DNA of 39,650 nt from NCBI GenBank assembly GCA_964398485.1, contig CAYNMD010000005.1, positions 1 to 39,650 on the forward strand, written 5' to 3'. The position numbers and the translations under genes were made by a program. Origin of the DNA: SSEF01 sp964398485 (GTDB lineage Bacteria > Patescibacteriota > Minisyncoccia > Moranbacterales > UBA1568). A model generated the notes under the pieces. The model saw nothing but the letters and a program-made list of their open reading frames with translations, did not search any database and was not told the DNA's origin. This document shows positions 31,326-38,503 of this stretch, in pieces. The stretch's first letter is position 1. Every line of letters begins with the position of its first letter.

Positions 31326-32327
31326 ATGCTCAGTCCACGTATAACAAAGGCATTGGCAGTCGGCATACTCGTGCTCGCTTCGATTGCTCTTGTCTTATTT
31401 GTAGCATCAGTTTTTTCCTTTGGAGGAGGCAAGGTTGGTTATCAGACTCATTCCTGTAAGGGAATGAGGGGGGGGTGCAATGCTATGGATCAGTCGAATA
31501 CTACTGGTGGCCGTTTCATGTCACCTATGATGGCACCGGCTTTTGAATCATTAGAAATGGGTGATAGATCAGTGGATGCTATGCCGATGATGAAGATGGC
31601 TCCCACTATGCCAATGAGTGATGGCAGTGTAGTGAGTGCCTCTCGAAAAGTAGCCAGTACGGCCTCGCTTGATCTCCGTACCAAGAGTCTTGATTGGACC
31701 GTAGGGAAGATACGCGAGATTGCCAAAAATGTCGGTGGTTTTGTAGAGAGTGCCAATATAAATCAGCCAGAGTGGGGACTCAAATCAGCTTGGATTACCG
31801 TAAAAGTTCCTACTGATCGTTTTGATGCTGCACTTGCAGAAATGAAACAGACAGCTGATCAGGTGGTGAACGAAAACGCAGGAGCGACTGATGTAACCGC
31901 TCAATATATTGATCTCTCAGCTCGGATCAATAACAAGCGAGCTGAGGAGAAAGCATATGAAAATTTGCTGGGCTCGGCTACCAAAGTAGCTGATGTGATT
32001 GAGGTTACTCAGCAGTTAACCAATGTGCGTACGGAGATCGAATCATTGGAGCAGCAGCTTCGTTATCTTGAGGGGCAGACAACTCTCGCCACCATTAGCG
32101 TGAGCGTTACTGAGGATCCTCAGGTACAGGCTAATCCTGGTGAATTCCAGCGAGGTAATGTCTTTAAAGCTGCTCTTAATACTTTGGTAGACGCACTTCT
32201 TTCATTAGGGAGTGGATTGGTAGTCTTCCTTATCTCTGGTCTGCCAGTACTCCTCATCATCTTCGGACTTATTTGGGTAGTCTACCGCATCGCTCGTCGC
32301 ATCGTTGGGCGAATGTTTGGTGAGTAA
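31326..32327 (+). CDS. DUF4349 domain membrane protein
   Basis: The 333-residue protein has a signal-anchor helix (about 10-32). A Met- and Gly-rich linker follows (about 45-105), with several MM and PM repeats. The extracytoplasmic DUF4349 region (about 110-260) is recognisable from STASLDLRTKSLDWTVGKI, VGGFVESANIN, ITVKVPTDRFDAAL, QYIDLSARINNKRAEEKAY and TTLATISVSVTE. A C-terminal membrane helix (about 290-320) ends in a basic tail. The domain's function is unknown; the Met-rich linker might bind metal, though this is speculative. No clear promoter was seen after the atp terminator. Confidence 0.85.
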   Translation: MLSPRITKALAVGILVLASIALVLFVASVFSFGGGKVGYQTHSCKGMRGGCNAMDQSNTTGGRFMSPMMAPAFESLEMGDRSVDAMPMMKMAPTMPMSDGSVVSASRKVASTASLDLRTKSLDWTVGKIREIAKNVGGFVESANINQPEWGLKSAWITVKVPTDRFDAALAEMKQTADQVVNENAGATDVTAQYIDLSARINNKRAEEKAYENLLGSATKVADVIEVTQQLTNVRTEIESLEQQLRYLEGQTTLATISVSVTEDPQVQANPGEFQRGNVFKAALNTLVDALLSLGSGLVVFLISGLPVLLIIFGLIWVVYRIARRIVGRMFGE

Positions 32328-32345
32328 TCTGTCCACGGTGCATCG

Positions 32346-32378
32346 AGGCACCTGCTGGAGATACAGCAGGTGCCTTTT
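32346..32378 (+). terminator. Intrinsic terminator after the DUF4349 gene
   Basis: A perfect 12-pair stem (AGGCACCTGCTG with CAGCAGGTGCCT) closes a GAGATA loop and is followed by T-rich sequence. Confidence 0.9.
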
Positions 32379-32387
32379 GATGTTTTC

Positions 32388-32416
32388 TTGAAAAAAGGCT
32401 TGTTTTAGGCTAGAGT
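32388..32416 (+). promoter_or_regulatory. Promoter of leuS
   Basis: TTGAAA (32388-32393, five of six) and TAGAGT (32411-32416) are 17 bases apart. The predicted start near 32423 gives a leader of about 44 bases. Confidence 0.65.
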
Positions 32417-32466
32417 GGGGGAGTCAAAGAATACAGGAGAGTGCTCTAAATTCCTTATGGCTATTT

Positions 32467-34890
32467 ATGTTAGCAAAATACGAACCAGGAAAAATTGAGA
32501 AGAAATGGCAAAAGGTCTGGGAAAAAGGCCACCCAAAGCCTCGTGGGAAAAAAGGGAAATACTATGTTCTCGATATGTTTCCATACCCTTCGGGTGATGG
32601 GCTTCACGTTGGTCATGTAGAGAATTTTACGGCTACCGATATCTATAGCCGCTTCAAACGCTTTCAAGGTTATGAAGTCATTCATCCAATGGGATGGGAT
32701 GCCTTTGGTCTTCCGGCAGAGAATTTTGCTATCAAAACAGGTATTCATCCTGATAAACGAACCAAACAATCTATCAAAAACTTCACGAAGCAAATTAAAT
32801 CTATTGGACTGTCCTATGATTGGGATCGAGAACTCAATACGTCGAGTCCTGAGTATTATCGGTGGACACAGTGGATGTTCCTTTTTCTGTATAAAAATGG
32901 CTTGGCCTACAAGAAGAAGGCCAAGGTAAATTGGTGCCAGTCATGCCAGACAGTGCTGGCCAATGAACAGGTCGTAGATGGGAAGTGTGAACGCTGCGGC
33001 ACGATAGTGGTGCAGAAGGATCTCGAACAATGGTTTTTCAAAATTACTGATTTTATTGAACCCACCAAATCAAAAACAGGAAAGAAGATCAGTGGCCTTC
33101 TTTCTGGTCTCGAAAAAATTGATTGGCCCGATTCAACCAAGATAGCTCAGCGGAACTGGATTGGTCGCTCTGAAGGGGCGGAAGTAGTTTTCTGTGTAGC
33201 AGGTACTGAAGAGGAAATCAGGGTATTTACGACGCGTCTCGATACGATTTATGGCTGTACCTATGTAGTAGTTGCTCCAGAAAGTGAACTACTTACCAAG
33301 CTCTCCTCGCAGATCCTCAATAAGGATGACGTGAAAAAATATCTCGAAGTGACTAAGAGAAAAACTGATCTCGAGCGAACAGAACTGAATAAAGAAAAAA
33401 CAGGAGTGTACCTTCAGGGGATCGAAGCGATTCATCCTTTTACTGGTGAGCGTCTCCCGGTATTTGCTGCTGATTATGTTCTCTCAACTTATGGTACGGG
33501 AGCGGTGATGGGTGTCCCAGCACACGATGAGCGTGATGCAGCCTTTGCTAAAAAATACGATTTGCTGAGGGTAGAGGTGATAACGGGGGAGGTAGAAAAT
33601 GATCTTTGTACCAAAGATGGAGTGCTGATTGATTCTGGTGAATTTACGGGACTTTCTTCAGTAGAAGCAAGGGAAAAAATGGCAGCCTGGCTCAAGAAGG
33701 AGGGTCTCGGAAAGAAGGTGATCAACTATCGTCTCCGTGATTGGCTTATTTCTCGGCAACGCTATTGGGGTGCACCTATCCCGATTATTTACTGTGATGA
33801 GTGCGGCGCAGTACCGGTACCAGAGAAAGACCTTCCGGTGAAGATTCCTACTGATGTTGATTTTCGTCCGACTGGTGAGTCACCACTGGTGCGATCCAAA
33901 AGCTTTCATCGAGTACAGTGTCCAAAGTGTGGCAAGAAAGCTCGGCGAGAAGTAGATACCATGGATACGTTTGTATGCTCAAGTTGGTATTTCCTCCGCT
34001 ATGCTGATCCGCAGAACGCCAAGCAATTTGCTGCTAAAGCCAAATTGGAAAAATACCTGCCCGTAGACTTCTACATGGGAGGAGCTGAACACACGGTGCT
34101 TCATCTGCTCTATTCACGCTTTTTTACCAAGGCACTTATGAAGTATGGATACCTCGATTTTGATGAGCCGTTCCAGAAATTGCGTCACCAGGGAATTATT
34201 CTTGGAGAAGATGGTAATAAAATGTCTAAGTCAAAAGGGAATGTAGTCAATCCAGATCAGGTAGTGGCTGAATTTGGAGCTGATTCACTCAGGCTTTATG
34301 AGATGTTCATGGGTCCTTTGGATGAAATGAAGGCTTGGAATACCGGTAGCATTATTGGATTGAGGAGGTTTTTGGAAAAAGTATGGAAACTTCAGGTGAA
34401 GGTAGTTCAGGGGAAAGATCGTAAAAATGTTGAAGGAGAAGCGCTTCTCCATAAGACTATCAAGAAGGTAACTGATGATGTGACTGAGCTGAAGTTCAAT
34501 ACTGCTATTAGCTCACTTATGATTCTTGTGAATGATTTGGAAAAACAAGAAATTCTTGATCGAGCCTCCTACAAGGCGCTCCTGGTTCTACTTGCTCCAT
34601 TTGCTCCTCACATTACCGAAGAGCTCTGGTCAAAGATTGGTGAGAGTAAATCTATCTTTCTTGCGCCCTGGCCCAAGTACGATGCGAACAAAATAGCTGC
34701 AGAGACAATCCAGATTGCTGTGCAAGTGAATGGCAAAGTGCGGGGGGCTATTTCCCTTGATCCCAATGCTTCCGAAGATGAGGCACGTAAAGTGGCTCTC
34801 TCTGATGAAAAGGTGAAGCAGTTTCTTATGGATGAGACAGTGCGAAAGTGTATCTACGTTCCTGGCCGTATCTTGAGCTTTGTTGTGTAA
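32467..34890 (+). CDS. leuS: Leucyl-tRNA synthetase
   Basis: LeuRS charges tRNA-Leu and edits in its CP1 domain. The HIGH motif is HVGH (47-50) in DGLHVGHVENF. The zinc-like site is CQSCQ...CERCG. Editing-domain motifs are VFTTRLDTIYG and GTGAVMGVPAHDERD. KMSKS is at 585-589. The C-terminus is complete (KCIYVPGRILSFVV). It has 807 residues, within the bacterial range. An overlapping ATG at 32457 is in another frame. No T-box core was found in this leader, unlike that of ileS. Confidence 0.97.
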   Translation: MLAKYEPGKIEKKWQKVWEKGHPKPRGKKGKYYVLDMFPYPSGDGLHVGHVENFTATDIYSRFKRFQGYEVIHPMGWDAFGLPAENFAIKTGIHPDKRTKQSIKNFTKQIKSIGLSYDWDRELNTSSPEYYRWTQWMFLFLYKNGLAYKKKAKVNWCQSCQTVLANEQVVDGKCERCGTIVVQKDLEQWFFKITDFIEPTKSKTGKKISGLLSGLEKIDWPDSTKIAQRNWIGRSEGAEVVFCVAGTEEEIRVFTTRLDTIYGCTYVVVAPESELLTKLSSQILNKDDVKKYLEVTKRKTDLERTELNKEKTGVYLQGIEAIHPFTGERLPVFAADYVLSTYGTGAVMGVPAHDERDAAFAKKYDLLRVEVITGEVENDLCTKDGVLIDSGEFTGLSSVEAREKMAAWLKKEGLGKKVINYRLRDWLISRQRYWGAPIPIIYCDECGAVPVPEKDLPVKIPTDVDFRPTGESPLVRSKSFHRVQCPKCGKKARREVDTMDTFVCSSWYFLRYADPQNAKQFAAKAKLEKYLPVDFYMGGAEHTVLHLLYSRFFTKALMKYGYLDFDEPFQKLRHQGIILGEDGNKMSKSKGNVVNPDQVVAEFGADSLRLYEMFMGPLDEMKAWNTGSIIGLRRFLEKVWKLQVKVVQGKDRKNVEGEALLHKTIKKVTDDVTELKFNTAISSLMILVNDLEKQEILDRASYKALLVLLAPFAPHITEELWSKIGESKSIFLAPWPKYDANKIAAETIQIAVQVNGKVRGAISLDPNASEDEARKVALSDEKVKQFLMDETVRKCIYVPGRILSFVV

Positions 34891-34901
34891 GAGGCGTCTA
34901 T

Positions 34902-34930
34902 CTGACAGGGAAGATTATTTACGTTACAAT
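34902..34930 (+). promoter_or_regulatory. Promoter of the exonuclease gene, predicted leaderless
   Basis: CTGACA (34902-34907, five of six) and TACAAT (34925-34930, five of six) are 17 bases apart. The predicted start at 34936-34938 coincides with the ATG at 34938. Confidence 0.75.
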
Positions 34931-34937
34931 AGACTGC

Positions 34938-35606
34938 ATGCAAACTATTATTCCAGAGCTTCTCCCGCTTGATCGTCCACTGGTTGTTTTTGACCTTGAG
35001 ACAACAGGGCTTTCAACTGGTGAGGATAAAATTCTCGAGATCGCCTATGAAAAGATTCTTCCCTCTGGAGAAATCATAGCGGCTGTACACCGAATTAATC
35101 CTGGGAGATCTATACCACCAGAGGCTACTTTGGTAAACGGTATTACCGATGCTGATGTAGCTGACGCTCCAAGTTTTGCCAAGTTATCTTATGAACTTTG
35201 GACCACCTTCGACGGAGCTGATGTGTCAGGTTTTAATATTGTAGGTTTTGACCTCCCTTTCCTGAAGGCAGAATTTTCCAAGGTTGGTAAGAACTTTGAT
35301 TTTGTTTCAAAAAAAGTAGTTGATGTGAAGGTTCTGTATCATAGCAAGGAGGCTAAGGATATGTTTGCTCCTCGCAATCTTACAGCAGCTTACAAGCTAT
35401 ACTGTAGTAAAGAGCATATCACTGCTCACACCGGTGCTGGTGATGTGCGTGCCACAGTAGAAATCCTTGAGGAGCAGCTTCGGCGGTATCCAGAGTTTCG
35501 GGACTGGCAATACCTTTTTGAACTCCATGGACGGCGTGAGCTTCTTGAATCAGCCAAAACAGAACATGCTCCCGTGGTTACCAAAGCTCCCGGCACTCTT
35601 TTTTGA
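34938..35606 (+). CDS. DnaQ-like 3'-5' exonuclease (DEDDh)
   Basis: The start at ATG 34938 gives 222 residues. Catalytic motifs are Exo I FDLETTG (D19, E21), Exo II NIVGFDLPFL and Exo III HTGAGDVRATVEI (His and Asp). This fits an epsilon-subunit-like proofreading or RNase T/ExoX-type exonuclease acting on DNA or RNA. No polymerase gene is adjacent. The longer frame from 34848 overlaps leuS and is rejected. Confidence 0.9.
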   Translation: MQTIIPELLPLDRPLVVFDLETTGLSTGEDKILEIAYEKILPSGEIIAAVHRINPGRSIPPEATLVNGITDADVADAPSFAKLSYELWTTFDGADVSGFNIVGFDLPFLKAEFSKVGKNFDFVSKKVVDVKVLYHSKEAKDMFAPRNLTAAYKLYCSKEHITAHTGAGDVRATVEILEEQLRRYPEFRDWQYLFELHGRRELLESAKTEHAPVVTKAPGTLF

Positions 35607-35662
35607 GTATAAAATCAAAGTTTTCTCTAGTTTCATTACGGGTACTCTCAACTTGATGTAGT

Positions 35663-36430
35663 ATGAGTCATATTGACGCGATTATCCTTGGGGTTGTGGA
35701 AGGAATAACAGAATTTTTTCCGATTTCTTCCACGGGTCATCTTATTTTGGCATCATCACTCCTCCATCTTCCTGAAACTGATTTCCTCAAGACATTTCAG
35801 ATAGCTATTCAACTCGGTGCTATTCTGGCTATTGTTGTTTTGTACTGGAAGAAGCTTTTATTTGATCGCGAACTTTTCAAAAAGCTTATAGTGGCGCTTA
35901 CCCCATCACTTGTAGTTGGTTTTTTTCTGTACTCATTTATTAGGGGGCTTTTTGATTCTCTGTTCGTGGTTGTGGGAGCCCTCTTTGTTGGGGGAATTGT
36001 TATTATCGCCTTTGAGCGGATGTACAAGCATCAGGAAGTAGCGAGAATAACTCTCTCCGCACTTTCCTATAAAAAAGCGTTGGGCATTGGTCTTTTTCAA
36101 GTATTTTCTGTAATTCCAGGGGTGTCTCGAGCAGGGGCCACTATTCTCGGTGGTCTTGCTTTGGGGCTGGAACGGAAGGCTATTGTAGAATTTTCATTTC
36201 TCCTTGCAGTACCAACTATGTTGGCTGCCACAACCCTCGATCTCTGGAAACATGGGGCATTGTTTTCTCAGGCTGATGTATGGCTTCTCCTTACTGGTTT
36301 CGTGACGGCCTTTCTGGTAGCGATAGTAGCGGTGAAATTTCTCCTCAAATTTATTGAGACAAATACGTTTGTTGTTTTTGGGATATACAGAATTATTTTG
36401 GCAATGATTTTCTTTTTCTTCTTCCTGTAG
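35663..36430 (+). CDS. uppP: Undecaprenyl-diphosphatase
   Basis: UppP recycles the lipid carrier for peptidoglycan and surface glycans. Signature 1 is EGITEFFPISSTGHL (about 12-26) and signature 2 PGVSRAGATILGGLALG. It has 255 residues and about eight hydrophobic helices. It precedes folD by 6 bases. This implies a cell-wall cycle in the organism. Confidence 0.95.
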   Translation: MSHIDAIILGVVEGITEFFPISSTGHLILASSLLHLPETDFLKTFQIAIQLGAILAIVVLYWKKLLFDRELFKKLIVALTPSLVVGFFLYSFIRGLFDSLFVVVGALFVGGIVIIAFERMYKHQEVARITLSALSYKKALGIGLFQVFSVIPGVSRAGATILGGLALGLERKAIVEFSFLLAVPTMLAATTLDLWKHGALFSQADVWLLLTGFVTAFLVAIVAVKFLLKFIETNTFVVFGIYRIILAMIFFFFFL

Positions 36431-36436
36431 GAATGT

Positions 36437-37264
36437 ATGGCACTTCTTTATGGAAAACAGATAGCGAGTGAGATACTGACGGAGACAGCTCACTTTATTC
36501 ACGAGCAGCATCTTCATCCTGGCTTGGCGGTTATCCTGGTAGGTAATGATGCAGGTTCTGAAATCTATGTCAGGCTAAAGTCGGAAGCAGCCGAGCGAAT
36601 TGGTATTCGTTTCTCACTCTACCGTTTTTCCAAAGAAGATAATCCACAAGTGGTGCGAGATCTCATACTTCGTCTCAATCAGGAGAGAGAAGTTCACGGG
36701 ATTATTCTCCAGCTTCCACTTCCTGCGGGGTGGGATCCTGACGAATTTATTACGCTCATTAATCCGAGAAAAGATGCTGATGGATTTCATCCAGAAGTTA
36801 TCAAGGAGTATGTGGCTGGTAATTCTCATCTGACACCGGTCTTGCCGGGAGCTATTGAGGCGTTGATCACATCAACTGGTGCGCTACTTCAGGGTGAGCG
36901 GGCAGTTGTTCTGGTAAATTCAGATCTTTTTGGTAGAGTGATCCAGCAATCACTGAGTACGCTTGGTCTTCAGGTGACAATAGTAAAATCTTTAGAGGTT
37001 GCCGAACACCGTTCTTTGCTCAGTGATGCTCGAGTAGTAGTTTCTGTTTGTGGGCGGCCTGGTCTTGTGAATCTCTCTGATCTTCGATCGGATGCTATTG
37101 TAGTAGATGCTGGTATTACTCGGGTAAATGATCGGGTGCAAGGTGATATCTCTGGTGATAAGGATCGTTATACTGGTTGGGTGACGCCTATTCCGGGAGG
37201 GGTGGGCCCACTCACTATTGCCTGTCTTTTGAGGAGGGTAGCTGAAATAGCAGCAAGGGAATAA
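36437..37264 (+). CDS. folD: Bifunctional methylenetetrahydrofolate dehydrogenase/cyclohydrolase, divergent
   Basis: FolD interconverts methylene-, methenyl- and formyl-THF. Recognisable motifs are YVRLKSEAAERIGI with catalytic Lys48, ILQLPLP, NPRKDADGFHP and PIPGGVGPLTIACLL. It has 275 residues. Two common motifs are altered: the PCTP region reads LTPVLPGA, and the GRSxxVGxP dinucleotide-binding loop reads VNSDLFGRVI. The cyclohydrolase residues look better kept than the NADP site. It starts 6 bases after uppP. Confidence 0.88.
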   Translation: MALLYGKQIASEILTETAHFIHEQHLHPGLAVILVGNDAGSEIYVRLKSEAAERIGIRFSLYRFSKEDNPQVVRDLILRLNQEREVHGIILQLPLPAGWDPDEFITLINPRKDADGFHPEVIKEYVAGNSHLTPVLPGAIEALITSTGALLQGERAVVLVNSDLFGRVIQQSLSTLGLQVTIVKSLEVAEHRSLLSDARVVVSVCGRPGLVNLSDLRSDAIVVDAGITRVNDRVQGDISGDKDRYTGWVTPIPGGVGPLTIACLLRRVAEIAARE

Positions 37265-37279
37265 AGTTACACGGTAAAA

Positions 37280-37288
37280 TGGTATACT
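37280..37288 (+). promoter_or_regulatory. Extended -10 promoter, predicted leaderless
   Basis: TGG followed by TATACT (37283-37288). The predicted start at 37295 coincides with the A of the ATG. Confidence 0.65.
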
Positions 37289-37294
37289 AGATCC

Positions 37295-38413
37295 ATGCAA
37301 AAAAAACAGCGAGGGTCTATCATTGCTTTTACTCTAATTGTCTTGTCGTTTATCTTAACGTCTGGCTTGGCAGTGATCACTGTCGCTTCACTTGAACGGA
37401 AAAGTGGTCTTGTTACTCAAAAATCCGTGGTAGCTTTTCAGGCAGCTGATAGTGGAGCGGAACGTATTTTGAAACGGATGTATATTGATAACTCGCCATC
37501 GGTCATGTCTATTCCCAAAAACGGTACGATGACCGACGCTACTTTGAATGATTTGGCTCAAAACCTTACCGGTGTTCAGGCGGGAGCCACCTGTAACACC
37601 GCGACCGATGCTGTTGTAGCGACTAGCAACTCAACGCCAGCGTACACTTTTCAAGCTACTTTTTTGGATGGCTCTGATGTATTGATTGACTGTGCGGATG
37701 CTACGTGGAGGGATAAAGTGGTGCGGATGAGAGTCGATGGATTCTATCGACAGACCACTCGCGTTATTGAGCTCGGTGTCAAGCCAAGGCCAAAATGCGA
37801 TCCTACTGTTGATGATGTTGATGGAAATACATACGATGTGGTAGAAATTGCTGATATGTGTTGGACTAAACAAGGCATGAGAGTGGGGACAAGAATTAGT
37901 ACGGGAATAGCTCAATCAAATAATGGTATCATCGAGTATCATTGTTATGGTAATAATCCATCAAATTGCACTACCAATCACCCCAATGAGCCAGATGGAG
38001 GTCTCTATACATGGGATGAGGCGATGCAATATGTGACGACTGAGGGAGCTCAGGGCATTTGCCCAGTAGGTTGGCATGTAGCTACAGATGGTGATTGGGC
38101 GAATATGATTCAGTATTTGGACCCTACAATTATTGATCCTTATGCGAATGCACAGCCACCGGGTACTACCGCTGGGACACAACTCAAACCAGGAGGGACA
38201 TCGGGTTTTGAGGCCAATTATGCTGGTGTAATACAATCAGGGGGAGTGAGTGGTGGACGTGACTCTGGTGGACAATTCTGGACCTCTACTTCTCGGGACG
38301 CTACGTCAGCATGGTTCCGTATTCTTATAGCAGGTGGTTTTGATTACTCAGTTAGTCGGCAATCAATGCAAAAATTTGATTACTCTCAATCAGTTCGTTG
38401 TGTCAAAGATTGA
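37295..38413 (+). CDS. PilX-like pilus protein fused to a FISUMP (Fibrobacter-type) domain
   Basis: The 372-residue protein begins MQKKQRGSIIAFTLIVLSFI, a short basic segment and a hydrophobic helix as in PilX/prepilin-like proteins. It continues VAFQAADSGAERILKRM, the usual helix after it. Residues about 172-371 form a FISUMP domain: VDGNTYDVVEIADMCW, GLYTWDEAMQYV, GICPVGWHVATDGDW, SGFEANYAG, FWTSTS and SVRCVKD. The Cys pattern suggests disulfides outside the cell. It is probably a minor pilin or pilus-associated surface adhesin; the FISUMP part may bind polymers, as suspected in Fibrobacter. Confidence 0.82.
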   Translation: MQKKQRGSIIAFTLIVLSFILTSGLAVITVASLERKSGLVTQKSVVAFQAADSGAERILKRMYIDNSPSVMSIPKNGTMTDATLNDLAQNLTGVQAGATCNTATDAVVATSNSTPAYTFQATFLDGSDVLIDCADATWRDKVVRMRVDGFYRQTTRVIELGVKPRPKCDPTVDDVDGNTYDVVEIADMCWTKQGMRVGTRISTGIAQSNNGIIEYHCYGNNPSNCTTNHPNEPDGGLYTWDEAMQYVTTEGAQGICPVGWHVATDGDWANMIQYLDPTIIDPYANAQPPGTTAGTQLKPGGTSGFEANYAGVIQSGGVSGGRDSGGQFWTSTSRDATSAWFRILIAGGFDYSVSRQSMQKFDYSQSVRCVKD

Positions 38414-38503
38414 TTGATAACTTTTGTATATTGTGTCATGATTATGTGGTAGACAGTTTGATCATGGAGTGGAGGTATATTGATGAGAATAAATTAAAAA
38501 CAT

